Shown: piece after piece, positions 31,890-40,768 of the stretch
How the letters are laid out: every line of letters begins with the position of its first letter
Numbering within the stretch: position 1 is the stretch's first letter
DNA from: Castellaniella caeni NBRC 101664
GTDB taxonomy: Bacteria; Pseudomonadota; Gammaproteobacteria; Burkholderiales; Burkholderiaceae_B
Assembly (NCBI RefSeq): GCF_001592225.1
Contig: NZ_BCWN01000001.1
Span: 1 to 64,000, forward strand
Length of the DNA: 64,000 bases
Direction: 5' to 3'
Program-made: the position numbers and the translations under genes
The notes under the pieces: generated by a model
Told to the model about the DNA's origin: nothing
Databases searched by the model: none
Seen by the model: only the letters and a program-made list of their open reading frames with translations

Positions 31890-32576
31890 TCAACTGGCCG
31901 CGGCGTCCAAGTCCAGCCGATATCCCACCCCATACACCGAGCGAATCAGCTCGCCTTCGGGGCGGATGGCCGCCAGTTTGCGGCGCAAGTTCTTGATGTG
32001 GCTGTCCACCGTGCGGTCGGTGACGACCCGGTGATCGTCGTACAGGCCATCGAGCACCTGGTCGCGCGAGAAAATGCGGCCCGGCTGGCTGGCCAGCAGG
32101 CTGAGCAGACGGAATTCGACGGGCGTGAGATCGAGCAGCACGCCATCGAGGCGCGCCTGCCAGGCGTCGGCCACGATCTGCAGACCCGTCGCCGGGTCGG
32201 CCACAGGATCGGCGCGCCCTTCGGCGCGGCGCAGCACGGCACGCACGCGGGCCACCACTTCGCGCGGGCTGTAAGGCTTGCAGATGTAGTCGTCCGCCCC
32301 CAGTTCCAGCCCCAGCAGGCGGTCGATTTCTTCGGTGCGCGCCGTGACCATGATGACCGGAATGCGGGTCTGCGCGCGGATGTCGCGGCAAATGTCCAGC
32401 CCATCGCGCCCGGGCAGCATGAGATCGAGCAACACCAGCGCGGGCTGCCACTGCTGCACGGCGTCCATGACCAGCAGGCCATCGGCCACGCAGCGCACCT
32501 CGTAGCTGGCCGCTTCGAGATACGTCTGCAGCACCTGAGCCAGCTTGGGCTCGTCTTCAACCACCAGAACCTTCAT
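31890..32576 (-). CDS. baeR: OmpR-family response regulator, BaeR-like
   Basis: A 228-aa DNA-binding response regulator. The receiver domain has the acidic pair in VVEDEPKLAQVL, the phosphoacceptor Asp51 in LLDLMLPGRDG, and the lysine in DDYICKPYSPREVVARV. A winged-helix output domain follows (LTPVEFRLLSLLASQPGRIFSRDQVLD, VDSHIKNLRRKL, SVYGVGYRLD). It is transcribed 12 bp downstream of the histidine kinase. In E. coli BaeR controls spy and drug exporters; the spy-like gene at 29330 and the ABC exporter at 34033 are candidate targets by position. Confidence 0.9.
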   Translation of the reverse strand: MKVLVVEDEPKLAQVLQTYLEAASYEVRCVADGLLVMDAVQQWQPALVLLDLMLPGRDGLDICRDIRAQTRIPVIMVTARTEEIDRLLGLELGADDYICKPYSPREVVARVRAVLRRAEGRADPVADPATGLQIVADAWQARLDGVLLDLTPVEFRLLSLLASQPGRIFSRDQVLDGLYDDHRVVTDRTVDSHIKNLRRKLAAIRPEGELIRSVYGVGYRLDLDAAAS

Positions 32577-32588
32577 CGTTCACCCTGC

Positions 32589-33968
32589 TCAAAGTGTGCT
32601 GGCGGCGTCTGTCGGCCAGCGGATGCGAATGGCCAGCCCGCCCAGGTCGGAGGCGGCCGCCGTGATCTGACCGCCGTGGGCCTGGACGATGCTGCGGCAA
32701 ATGGCCAGCCCCAGCCCGGCCCCGCCGTGCTGGCGACTGCGCGAGGCCTCCGCACGATACAGGCGGTCGAACAGCCGCGGCAGCTGCTCGGGCGCCACGC
32801 CCGGCGCCGTATCGGCGACGTCGAGCTCGATGGCCTGGCGCGTGCGATGCGCCCGCACCCGGACGCGTCCCGGGCTGTCGGTGTAGCGCAGGCTGTTTTC
32901 CAACAGATTGCTCACCAGCTGCAGCAGACGCCGCTGGTCGCCCTGCATCACCAAGCGCTCTTCGGCCTGCAGGTCGATGGCGATGCCGCGACGCTGGAAG
33001 CGATCTTGTACGGCATCGACCGCCTGGGCCACCAGCACACCCAGATCGACCGGCTGCATATGATAGTTGAGCGCCCCGGCATCGGCCAGGGACAGGTCGT
33101 ACAGGTCGTCGATCAACTGACTGAGCTGGCTGACCTCGTGCGCCAGCGACCCCAGGGCATTGCCATCGAGCGGGCGCAGACCGTCTTGCAAGGCCTCGAT
33201 CTCGCCACGCAGCACCGCCAGCGGCGTGCGCAGCTCGTGGGAGACGTCGGCCATCAGCTCGCGGCGCCACTGCTCGTGGCGTTCAAGGCTATGAGCCAGG
33301 CGGTTGAAATCCCGCGCCAGGCGGCCCAGCTCGTCGGGCGCGCCTACCCGCACGCGGGTCCGGTAATGGCCTTCGGCGAGCCGGTGGGTAGCCTGCGCCA
33401 TGCGCCGCACGGGCACCAGCAGCACGCGCGCCAGCAGCAGGCTGACGAGCGCCGCCAGCAGCACCGAGAGGCTGACGATCACCCAGGTGGCCCGCAGCTG
33501 CCGCGCCTGAAACTGGCGGTCGATCTCGTCGTTGATGACGTGCGCCATCGGCGGCAAGGTGTACAGCCAGCCGACCACCTGCCCATCGGCGCGCACAGGC
33601 ATGCGGCGCAGGCTGGGCGACGGCGGCAGCTTTGGCCCGGCCAGCCAGTCGCCCTGGGCATCGGCCAGCATGACCCGCAGGGGCGGCTCGTCGTGCTCGC
33701 GCCCGTCCGGCAGGTCACGGCGCGACAGGCGCAGGCTGCGCCACCAGCGGTCGCGCCGATCCGACAGAAACTGCCAGCCCTGCGCCTCGAGGTAATCCGC
33801 GGCCAGCAGCTGGGCCAGGGTGTCCAGGCGCTGCTGCTCGCGCTCTTGCACGTAGTCGTCAAAACCGCTGTCGAAACTGAAGCGCACGGCGGTGCCCATG
33901 GCGAGGGCCACCACGATGCAGCTTGCCAGAATGGCCAGGAACAACTTGAATGTAATACTGGAACGCAA
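32589..33968 (-). CDS. baeS: Sensor histidine kinase, BaeS-like
   Basis: A 459-aa inner-membrane kinase. Two transmembrane helices (about residues 9-29 and 162-182) flank a periplasmic sensor of about 130 residues. A HAMP linker follows ([19 protein letters not shown]), then the dimerisation domain with phosphoacceptor His244 in [15 protein letters not shown] and an ATPase domain. The opening [20 protein letters not shown] matches BaeS. The start codon at 33968 is TTG with no better alternative upstream in frame. The ATPase glycine motifs are [11 protein letters not shown], with an [14 protein letters not shown]-type lid in the form [11 protein letters not shown]. Confidence 0.9.
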   Translation of the reverse strand: MRSSITFKLFLAILASCIVVALAMGTAVRFSFDSGFDDYVQEREQQRLDTLAQLLAADYLEAQGWQFLSDRRDRWWRSLRLSRRDLPDGREHDEPPLRVMLADAQGDWLAGPKLPPSPSLRRMPVRADGQVVGWLYTLPPMAHVINDEIDRQFQARQLRATWVIVSLSVLLAALVSLLLARVLLVPVRRMAQATHRLAEGHYRTRVRVGAPDELGRLARDFNRLAHSLERHEQWRRELMADVSHELRTPLAVLRGEIEALQDGLRPLDGNALGSLAHEVSQLSQLIDDLYDLSLADAGALNYHMQPVDLGVLVAQAVDAVQDRFQRRGIAIDLQAEERLVMQGDQRRLLQLVSNLLENSLRYTDSPGRVRVRAHRTRQAIELDVADTAPGVAPEQLPRLFDRLYRAEASRSRQHGGAGLGLAICRSIVQAHGGQITAAASDLGGLAIRIRWPTDAASTL

Positions 33969-34032
33969 CTATGCTTCTCCATCCGCGACGTTCATCCCGG
34001 CCTGCCACGGGCACGGCCCCACCGAGAAACCC

Positions 34033-34980
34033 ATGACAGACACCGCAGGCGATACCGATCCGGTCATTGCCATCCACAAGCTTAGCAAAACCTACGCCAC
34101 TGGCCACCAGGCCCTGCGCGACGTCAGCCTGGACATCCGGGCCGGCGAAATCTTCGCCCTGCTGGGCCCCAACGGGGCGGGCAAGACCACGCTTATCAGC
34201 ATCGTCTGCGGCCTGGTCAACCCCAGCGGCGGCAGCGTGCGGGTGGCGGGCCACGACATCGTACGCGACTACCGGGCCGCCCGCTCGGCCATCGGCCTGG
34301 TGCCGCAGGAACTCACCACCGACGCCTTTGAAACCGTCTGGGATACGGTCAGTTTCACCCGGGGGCTGTTCGGCCTGGCGCCCTCACCCACCACCATCGA
34401 ACGCATCTTGCGCGCCCTGTCGCTCTGGGACAAGCGCAACAGCATGCTCATCACCCTGTCGGGCGGCATGAAGCGACGCGTCATGATCGCCAAGGCCCTG
34501 TCGCACGAACCCAGCGTCCTGTTTCTGGACGAACCCACGGCGGGCGTGGACGTCGCCCTGCGCAAGGACATGTGGGCGCTCGTGCGCAGTCTGCGCGCCG
34601 AAGGCGTCACCGTCATCCTCACCACGCACTATATCGAAGAGGCCGAAGAAATGGCCGACCGCATCGGCATCATCAATCACGGCCAACTGCTGCTGGTCGA
34701 AGAAAAATCCGCGCTCATGCGCAAGCTGGGACAAAAGTACCTCACCCTGCACCTGCGCGAACCCCTGTCCCGGGTGCCCGACGCCCTGGCCGCCTGGGCG
34801 CTCGAAGCGGGCGGCGACCCGCATACGCTGCGCTATCGCTATGCCTCGCCGCAAGCGGGGGCGGACGTACCGGCCCTGCTGGCCGCCCTGCAGGCCTGTG
34901 GCCTGGGCATCGCCGACCTCGAAACCGAGCAGCGCTCGCTGGAGGACATCTTCGTCGATCTCATCGGGAGGCCCGCATGA
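34033..34980 (+). CDS. ABC-2 exporter ATP-binding protein
   Basis: A 315-aa ABC ATPase: Walker [16 protein letters not shown] near residue 50, Q-loop [12 protein letters not shown], signature [15 protein letters not shown], Walker [13 protein letters not shown], and H-loop [10 protein letters not shown]. After the ATPase core comes a C-terminal extension of about 90 residues typical of YadG/drug exporter ATPases. The gene overlaps the permease start by four bases (34977-34980). It is divergent from baeS with only 64 bp between the coding regions, so the two may share control. The exported substrate is unknown. Confidence 0.9.
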   Translation: MTDTAGDTDPVIAIHKLSKTYATGHQALRDVSLDIRAGEIFALLGPNGAGKTTLISIVCGLVNPSGGSVRVAGHDIVRDYRAARSAIGLVPQELTTDAFETVWDTVSFTRGLFGLAPSPTTIERILRALSLWDKRNSMLITLSGGMKRRVMIAKALSHEPSVLFLDEPTAGVDVALRKDMWALVRSLRAEGVTVILTTHYIEEAEEMADRIGIINHGQLLLVEEKSALMRKLGQKYLTLHLREPLSRVPDALAAWALEAGGDPHTLRYRYASPQAGADVPALLAALQACGLGIADLETEQRSLEDIFVDLIGRPA

Positions 34981-35738
34981 ACTGGCGCGCCCTATACGCC
35001 ATCTACCGCTTCGAGATGGCCCGCACCCGGCGTACCCTGATGCAAAGCATCGTGGCGCCGGTGATTTCCACCTCGCTGTATTTCGTGGTCTTCGGCACGG
35101 CCATCGGCTCGCGCATCCAGCACGTGGGCGACGTGAGCTACGGCGCGTTCATCGTGCCCGGCCTCATCATGCTGTCGCTGCTCACCCACAGCGTCTCGAA
35201 CGCGGCCTTCGGCATTTATTTTCCGAAGTTCACCCGCACCATCTACGAGATCATGTCGGCCCCGGTCTCGTACGTCGAGATCCTGTTGGGCTACGTGGGG
35301 GCGGCCGCCACCAAGTCCATCATCCTGGGCATCATCATCCTGGCCACGGCAGCGCTGTTCGTGCCGCTGCGCATCGACCATCCCGCCGCCATGCTGGCCT
35401 TCATGGTGCTGACGGCGTTCACCTTCAGCTTGCTGGGGTTCATCATCGGCATCTGGGCCGACAACTTTGAAAAACTGCAGTTCGTGCCGCTGCTCATCAT
35501 CACCCCACTGACCTTCCTGGGGGGCAGTTTTTATTCCATCGACATGCTGCCGCCCTTCTGGCAGACCGTGACGCTCTTCAACCCGGTGGTGTACCTGGTA
35601 AGCGGCTTTCGCTGGAGCTTCTTTGGCCTGGCCGACGTCAACGTCGGCCTGAGCCTGGGCATGACCGCCCTGTTTCTCGCACTGTGCCTGGCCATCGTGG
35701 CCTGGATTTTCCGCACGGGCTACCGTCTGCGCCCGTGA
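34977..35738 (+). CDS. ABC-2 type permease (YadH/NodJ family)
   Basis: A 253-aa membrane permease with six hydrophobic segments. The family features are [66 protein letters not shown] and [20 protein letters not shown]. It pairs with the ATPase at 34033 to form a dimeric exporter. YadGH-type systems are implicated in lipid, polysaccharide or drug export; nothing here decides which. Confidence 0.9.
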   Translation: MNWRALYAIYRFEMARTRRTLMQSIVAPVISTSLYFVVFGTAIGSRIQHVGDVSYGAFIVPGLIMLSLLTHSVSNAAFGIYFPKFTRTIYEIMSAPVSYVEILLGYVGAAATKSIILGIIILATAALFVPLRIDHPAAMLAFMVLTAFTFSLLGFIIGIWADNFEKLQFVPLLIITPLTFLGGSFYSIDMLPPFWQTVTLFNPVVYLVSGFRWSFFGLADVNVGLSLGMTALFLALCLAIVAWIFRTGYRLRP

Positions 35739-35753
35739 AGCCCGCGACCGGGA

Positions 35754-36881
35754 CTACTGCATGCGATCAAGCGCCTGGGCCAGCGTCTGCACCGTGCGCT
35801 CGACGTGGTTGAGCTTGTCGAGCCCGAACAGACCCAGACGGAAGGTCTTGAAGCCTTCGGGTTCGTCGCAGGCCAGCGGCACGCCGGCGGCGGCCTGCAG
35901 GCCGGCTTCGGCAAACTTGCGCGTGGACTGGATGCCGTCGTCGGTGGTGTAGCTGACCACCACGCCCGGGGCCTCGAAGCCGGGCGCCGCCACGCTCTTG
36001 AAACCGCGCTCGCGCAAGAGCTTGCGCACGGCGTCGCCCAGTTGCTGCTGCTCGGCCTTGACGCGCTCGTAGCCATAGGTGTGCGTCTCAGCCATGACGT
36101 TGCGCAGCACCGTGAGCGAATCGGTGGGCAGGGTCGTGTAATAGGCGTGCCCGCCTTTTTCGTAGGCTTCCATGATGCCCAACCACTTGCGCAGGTCGCA
36201 GGCAAAGCTGGTGCTTTGCGTGGTTTCGATGTGCTTGCGGGCCGCTTCACCCAGCATCACCAGGCCGCAGCAAGCCGACGAGGTCCAGCCCTTTTGCGGC
36301 GCCGAGATCAGCACGTCGACGTGCACGTCTTGCATATTGACCCAGATGGTGCCCGAGGCGATGCAGTCGAGCACGAACAGGCCGCCTTCGGCGTGCACGG
36401 CATCGGCTACTTGGCGAATGTAGTCGTTGGGCAGCATGATGCCCGACGCGGTTTCGACGTGGGCCGCGAAGACTACCTCGGGCTTGAATTCTTTGACGGC
36501 GGCGATGACTTCTTCAACCGGCGGCGGTGCGAAAAAGGGCTGGTTGCCGGATTCGATGGGGCGCGCCTTGAGCACCCGTTCTTGCGCGGGGATGTGCCCG
36601 GTCTCGAAGATTTGCGACCAGCGATAGCTGAACCAGCCGTTGCGGATGACCAGCACGCGCTTGCCCGTGGCAAATTGCCGGGCCACGGCCTCCATGCCGA
36701 AGGTGCCGCTGCCCGGAATGACGATGGCGGAATGCGCCCCATACACCGACTTCAGCGTCTTGGAAATGTCGCGCATCACACCCTGAAACGACTGGGACAT
36801 GTGATTCAGGGCGCGGTCGGTATAGACCACGGAGTATTCGAGCAGACCATCGGGGTCAACCTGAGGAAGCAAGCCTGGCAT
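35754..36881 (-). CDS. Class V PLP-dependent aminotransferase (alanine/serine-glyoxylate type)
   Basis: A 375-aa fold-type I aminotransferase. The PLP lysine is in VLISAPQKGWTSSACCGLVML; other landmarks are IPGSGTFGMEAVARQFATGKRVLVI, FAAHVETASGIMLP and LDCIASGTIWVNM. It groups with alanine--glyoxylate / serine--glyoxylate aminotransferases. The reading is open far upstream into the next gene, but MPGLLPQVDPDGLLEYSVVYTD at 36881 is the likely start. The spermidine-synthase-like gene lies upstream on the same strand with a 52-bp gap. Confidence 0.85.
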   Translation of the reverse strand: MPGLLPQVDPDGLLEYSVVYTDRALNHMSQSFQGVMRDISKTLKSVYGAHSAIVIPGSGTFGMEAVARQFATGKRVLVIRNGWFSYRWSQIFETGHIPAQERVLKARPIESGNQPFFAPPPVEEVIAAVKEFKPEVVFAAHVETASGIMLPNDYIRQVADAVHAEGGLFVLDCIASGTIWVNMQDVHVDVLISAPQKGWTSSACCGLVMLGEAARKHIETTQSTSFACDLRKWLGIMEAYEKGGHAYYTTLPTDSLTVLRNVMAETHTYGYERVKAEQQQLGDAVRKLLRERGFKSVAAPGFEAPGVVVSYTTDDGIQSTRKFAEAGLQAAAGVPLACDEPEGFKTFRLGLFGLDKLNHVERTVQTLAQALDRMQ

Positions 36882-36933
36882 AGTGTTCTCCGGTTTGAGG
36901 ATGCCCCGATTGTAGACCACCCGGAATCGGGCT

Positions 36934-37704
36934 CTACAGCTGCGCCAAAAGCGCGCGCGCCCAGCGCCGCGCGGGCAGCCCGGTGCGCTGTTCGAGTTCG
37001 GCGGCCCGATCGAGCAGCGTGCGCGCCGAGACGTCGAGCACCGGCCCTTTGAACGCCAGCGCGACGGTATTGCCTTCGTCGATTTCGGGCAGGCACAGCA
37101 CCTTGCCATTGAAGGCGGCACGGATGCCTTGCAGATTGTGCTCGAAGCTGGCGTGCTGACCAAACAGATTGACCGCCATGACGCCCGGTTCGTCAAGCAC
37201 GCGAAAGCAGTCCCGGTAGAACGCCGGTTCATCGCACACCGGCCCTTGCGCCTGGCTGTCGTACAGATCGACCATCAGTGCGCGATAGCGCCCTGCCGCG
37301 TCGGGCCGCGCCACCCAGTCGCGCGCGTCGGCGTGGTCGATATGCGAGCGGGCGCTGCCCGGCAGGCGAAAAAAGGCCCGGCACATGGCCGTGACCGCCG
37401 GGTTGCGCTCGACCGTCTCGATCTGCGCGCGCGTGTGGCGCAGGCTGAAGCGCAGCAAAGACCCCGCCCCCAACCCGAGAATACCCAGCGTGTCGCGCAT
37501 GCCGGGGCGCACGAACAGCAGCCAGGCCATCATCTGCTGGGTGTACGCCAGCACCAGTTCGGAGGGCCGCGCCGTGCGCATGGCCCCTTGAATCCACTCG
37601 GAATTGAAATGCAGATAGCGCACCCCGTCCTCTTCGGACAGGGTGGGGATGTCGGCCTCGATGTCGGCCTCTCGTTGGTGTCGGGCGGTACGCTGGCGTG
37701 CCAT
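36934..37704 (-). CDS. Spermidine synthase-like SAM-dependent protein
   Basis: A 256-aa protein of the spermidine synthase/methyltransferase fold. The SAM motif is TLGILGLGAGSLLRFSLRHT, followed by IETVERNPAVTAMCRAFF and VDLYDSQAQGPVCDEPAFYRDCFRVLDEPGVMAVNLF. This branch is shorter than SpeE and lacks much of its N-terminal beta domain, so polyamine synthesis is not assured. MARQRTARHQREADIEAD at 37704 is the chosen start; 14 more codons are open upstream. Confidence 0.75.
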   Translation of the reverse strand: MARQRTARHQREADIEADIPTLSEEDGVRYLHFNSEWIQGAMRTARPSELVLAYTQQMMAWLLFVRPGMRDTLGILGLGAGSLLRFSLRHTRAQIETVERNPAVTAMCRAFFRLPGSARSHIDHADARDWVARPDAAGRYRALMVDLYDSQAQGPVCDEPAFYRDCFRVLDEPGVMAVNLFGQHASFEHNLQGIRAAFNGKVLCLPEIDEGNTVALAFKGPVLDVSARTLLDRAAELEQRTGLPARRWARALLAQL

Positions 37705-37770
37705 GTCGTCGATCCGAAGTCTGGGCGGGAGCGCTGGGCCGGACACGACGCGGCGCCCCCCCGCCGAAGG

Positions 37771-38952
37771 TTAAAGCCGCTCGAAGATGGCGGCGATGCC
37801 CTGTCCGCCACCGATGCACATCGTCACCAGGGCATGGCGCCCCTGCACGCGCTCGAGCTCGTGCAAGGCCTTGACCGTGATGAGCGCCCCCGTGGCGCCG
37901 ATGGGGTGCCCCAGGCTGATGCCGCTGCCGTTGGGGTTGACCTTGGCCGGATCGAAGCCCAGCTCGCGCGACACGGCGCACGCCTGGGCGGCAAAGGCCT
38001 CGTTGGCCTCGATGACGTCGATCTGGTCGAGCGTCAGGCCCGCACGCTGCAAGGCGCTGCGTGTCGCGGGCACCGGGCCGATACCCATGTATGCGGGGTC
38101 AACCCCCGCGTGGCCGTACGACACCAGGCGCGCCATGGGCTTGAGCCCTCGCGCCTGGGCCGCCTTGGCGCTCATGAGCAGCACGGCGGCGGCACCGTCG
38201 TTCAAGCCCGAAGCATTGCCCGCCGTGACCGTGCCGTTTTCCTTGGCGAACACGGGTTTCAGCTTGCTGAAGCTCTCGAGGCTGGCGTCGAAGCGCACGT
38301 GCTCGTCCTGCTCGAACACCACGTCGCCCTTGCGCGTCTGGCGCACCACAGGCACGATCTGCCCCTTGAAGTAGCCCTGCTCGATGGCGCGGGCGGCGCG
38401 GCGGTGCGATTCCAGCGCCAGCGCGTCCTGGTCTTCACGGCTGATGCCGTATTTCTTGGCCACGTTCTCGGCCGTGACGCCCATGTGATACTTCTCGAAG
38501 GGGCAGGACAAGGCCCCGGTCATCATGTCCACCAGACGCGAATCGCCCATGCGCGAGCCCCAGCGCTGCCCCACGGCCAGGTACGGCGCGCGGCTCATGC
38601 TCTCGGCTCCGGCGCCGATGGCCACTTCGACATCACCCAGCAGGATGCTTTGCGCCGCCGACACGATGGCCTGCAGGCCCGATCCGCACAGGCGGTTGAC
38701 GTTGAATGCCGGGGTGGCCTGCGGGATGCCCGCCTGGATGCTGGCCACGCGCGACAGATACATGTCACGCGGCTCGGTGTTGATCACGTGGCCGAAAACC
38801 ACGTGCCCCACGGCGTCCGGCGCCACGTCCGCCCGCTCGAGCACGGTGCGCACGACCAGCTCGCCCAGGTCGCAGGGCGCAACGTCTTTGAGCGAACCGC
38901 CAAAGTCGCCAACCGCCGTGCGGCATGCCTGTACAACGACTACCTCTTCCAT
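37771..38952 (-). CDS. Acetyl-CoA acetyltransferase / beta-ketothiolase
   Basis: A 393-aa thiolase. The nucleophilic Cys89 is in NVNRLCGSGLQAIVSA; the second active-site elements are GISLGHPIGATGA and the C-terminal cysteine in VTMCIGGGQGIA. Length and motifs fit PhaA/BktB-type biosynthetic thiolases that condense acyl-CoA with acetyl-CoA, but beta-oxidation use is equally possible. No other PHA or beta-oxidation genes are adjacent. A 66-bp gap separates it from the spermidine-synthase-like gene. Confidence 0.9.
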   Translation of the reverse strand: MEEVVVVQACRTAVGDFGGSLKDVAPCDLGELVVRTVLERADVAPDAVGHVVFGHVINTEPRDMYLSRVASIQAGIPQATPAFNVNRLCGSGLQAIVSAAQSILLGDVEVAIGAGAESMSRAPYLAVGQRWGSRMGDSRLVDMMTGALSCPFEKYHMGVTAENVAKKYGISREDQDALALESHRRAARAIEQGYFKGQIVPVVRQTRKGDVVFEQDEHVRFDASLESFSKLKPVFAKENGTVTAGNASGLNDGAAAVLLMSAKAAQARGLKPMARLVSYGHAGVDPAYMGIGPVPATRSALQRAGLTLDQIDVIEANEAFAAQACAVSRELGFDPAKVNPNGSGISLGHPIGATGALITVKALHELERVQGRHALVTMCIGGGQGIAAIFERL

Positions 38953-39029
38953 GGTGAAGCCTCCTGTAGGTGCTGCATTGCAACATATGATTCAGCGAGC
39001 ATAGTAGCGTACTGCGCGCCCACAAGCAC

Positions 39030-39059
39030 AGGCCCCGCGGCCAGAAGGGCGCGGGGCCT
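39030..39059. terminator. Perfect 10-bp hairpin after cheV
   Basis: AGGCCCCGCG (39030-39039) and CGCGGGGCCT (39050-39059) enclose a 10-base loop, 28 bp beyond the cheV stop and upstream of the thiolase start. It likely ends the cheV transcript, though the T-run is weak. Confidence 0.55.
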
Positions 39060-39087
39060 GCGTCGGCAACGGAAACGCGAGCCAGGC

Positions 39088-40056
39088 CTAGGCCTGACGG
39101 GCAAGCACCTTGCGCAGGGTGTCGGCAAGCTCTTCCGCCGAAAACTTGGCCACGTAGCCGTCCGCGCCCACGCTGCGCACGTGGTCTTCGTTGGCCGAAC
39201 CGGAAAGGGATGAATGGATCACCACGGGCAAGGCACGCATGCGCGCATCCTGCTTGATGTTGCGCGTGAGCGTGAAGCCGTCCATTTCGGGCATTTCGAG
39301 GTCGGTGAGCATGAGGCTGACCTTATCGAGAATGGTCTTGCCCTCGGCCTCGGCGGCGGCCTTCAGGACATTGAGGCGATCCCAAGCCTCGCGTCCGGAC
39401 TTGACCATCTCGTAGGGCAGTTTCATTGCCTTGAGCGCCTGTTCGAGCAGCGCGCGGGCCACGAAGGAGTCGTCGGCCACCAGCACGATCGTGCCCGGTT
39501 TGAGGACGATTTCGTCGCCCACCTGCTTGGCATCGACCTGGTGGCGGTCTTTTTCCGGCGTGACCATCTGCAAGATGGCTTCGACGTCGAGCACCTGAGC
39601 CAGGCGCGTATTGTCGGCGCTGTCGTCGAGCTTGGCCATGCTGCTGACCAGGCTTTGCGAGGTGCCGCTGGATTCGGCGGAAATGACGTCGTTCCAGTCG
39701 AGGCGCACGATATCGTCCACGGATTCAACCGTGAAGGCCTGCGTGGTGCGGCCAAATTCGGTGACCAGCATCAGCGTGGGCGGATTGTCGAGCTTGTTGC
39801 CGACGATGCCAGGCAGATCGAAGACGGGAATCACCTGATCGCGCAGCTGCACCACCCCGAGGGAAAATTTGGGGGCGCCGGCCACCGCGGTGACCGTGGG
39901 CATGGTGACGATCTCGCGCACCTTGAGCACGTTGATGCCATAGAGTTCGGACTGCCCGGAACCGACGTTCGTCCCCAGGCGAAACAGGAGAAGCTCGAAC
40001 CGATTGGTGCCGGTGAGACTGGAACGATCATCCACGACATTCTGGCTGGGACTCAT
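39088..40056 (-). CDS. cheV: Chemotaxis coupling/response protein CheV
   Basis: A 322-aa protein with an N-terminal CheW-like domain (about residues 18-170; GINVLKVREIV, LRDQVIPVFDLPGIVG) and a C-terminal receiver domain (about 190-320) with acidic VADDSF, phosphoacceptor LMLTDLEMPEMDG, and the lysine in GYVAKFSAEEL. CheV couples receptors to CheA and is thought to act as a phosphate sink or adaptation factor. No other chemotaxis genes are in the window. It is transcribed away from the NCS1 permease leader. Confidence 0.93.
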   Translation of the reverse strand: MSPSQNVVDDRSSLTGTNRFELLLFRLGTNVGSGQSELYGINVLKVREIVTMPTVTAVAGAPKFSLGVVQLRDQVIPVFDLPGIVGNKLDNPPTLMLVTEFGRTTQAFTVESVDDIVRLDWNDVISAESSGTSQSLVSSMAKLDDSADNTRLAQVLDVEAILQMVTPEKDRHQVDAKQVGDEIVLKPGTIVLVADDSFVARALLEQALKAMKLPYEMVKSGREAWDRLNVLKAAAEAEGKTILDKVSLMLTDLEMPEMDGFTLTRNIKQDARMRALPVVIHSSLSGSANEDHVRSVGADGYVAKFSAEELADTLRKVLARQA

Positions 40057-40263
40057 GAGAAACCTTTGGTGATATCAGGGGGCTGAAAGGTGCAGTGTAA
40101 AGGAAAGTGTCTTGCGCCAATTGATCTAACTCACCGGCAGCACGGGGCCTATTTGACCGTGTCGGGCAGGAAGGCCGTCCGCGCCGAGCCGCCCCACAGC
40201 GCGGTGCACGCCGCGCCGGGCGCTTGACAGCGCACGCTCGATCCTGCATTTTAATTAGGTTTA

Positions 40264-40480
40264 CCAGACGCCCCGACCGGGCGCTCTGGTTCCCGCCCTG
40301 ATCGGCGACGGGCCGCTTGCGCCGGGTTCAAACAACCCGCAAGAGCGGCCCCGGGGTTCGTTCCCGACAAACCCGTTGCGCGGCAACGAGTGGCGTCTGC
40401 GCAGACGCCGCAGGCCGATCACGGGGCCATCCGGCCCCGACGGACGGGGCTGGCTGGCGCCAGCCCGGCGCATGCTGCCA
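40264..40480 (+). ncRNA. Hairpin-rich leader ahead of the NCS1 permease operon (candidate structured RNA)
   Basis: The 544-bp gap from cheV to 40601 has no supported gene but holds a close series of stable inverted repeats on the strand of the permease: CCAGA/TCTGG with CGCCC/GGGCG (40264-40290), a long arm built on CGGGTT/AACCCG (40310-40354), CGTTGC/GCAACG, GGCGTCTG/CAGACGCC, CGGGGCC/GGCCCCG and GGCTGG/CCAGCC. I could not match it to the TPP, guanidine or xanthine riboswitch consensus. AAGGAG precedes the ATG at 40601. The call as RNA is inference. Confidence 0.35.
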
Positions 40481-40600
40481 TGCCAGCGGCGCTGTCCGAT
40501 TTCACCCTCTGGTGTGTCGTTGCACCTGCGGCGAGGATGTCGTCAAGACGTTCTCCTGGCTTGCCCGTGCTGTTCGACGCCCACGTCAAAAGGAGAATCC

Positions 40601-40768
40601 ATGCAACAAGCAGAACACACCATCGACGCCCAATTGATGCAACGCCTGAAGCTTGCCAGCCAACGCCAGAACATGGGCGAAGACCTGACGCGGCAGGACT
40701 ATGCCTGGCTGCTGGCCGTGACGGTTCTCGCCCCTGCCCTGATGATGGTCGCGGGGTGGTATCTATGA
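40601..40768 (+). CDS. Small membrane protein coupled to the NCS1 permease
   Basis: A 55-residue protein with a charged, helical N-terminal half (IDAQLMQRLKLASQRQNMGE) and one C-terminal membrane helix (YAWLLAVTVLAPALMMVAGW, residues 34-53). It has a strong ribosome site (AAAAGGAG) and its stop overlaps the permease ATG (ATGA, 40765-40768), so the permease is translationally coupled to it. The arrangement recalls small accessory subunits of other solute symporters, but I do not recognise the family. Confidence 0.7.
   Translation: MQQAEHTIDAQLMQRLKLASQRQNMGEDLTRQDYAWLLAVTVLAPALMMVAGWYL

Noticed and set aside
40321-40340. tRNA T-arm-like sequence GGGTTCAAAC in the NCS1 leader
   Set aside because: The flanking bases do not give a 5-bp T-stem with a 7-base loop, and no acceptor or anticodon arms can be placed.
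40257-40600. TPP or guanidine (ykkC) riboswitch ahead of the permease
   Set aside because: The conserved core sequences of these riboswitches are not present; only unassigned hairpins are.
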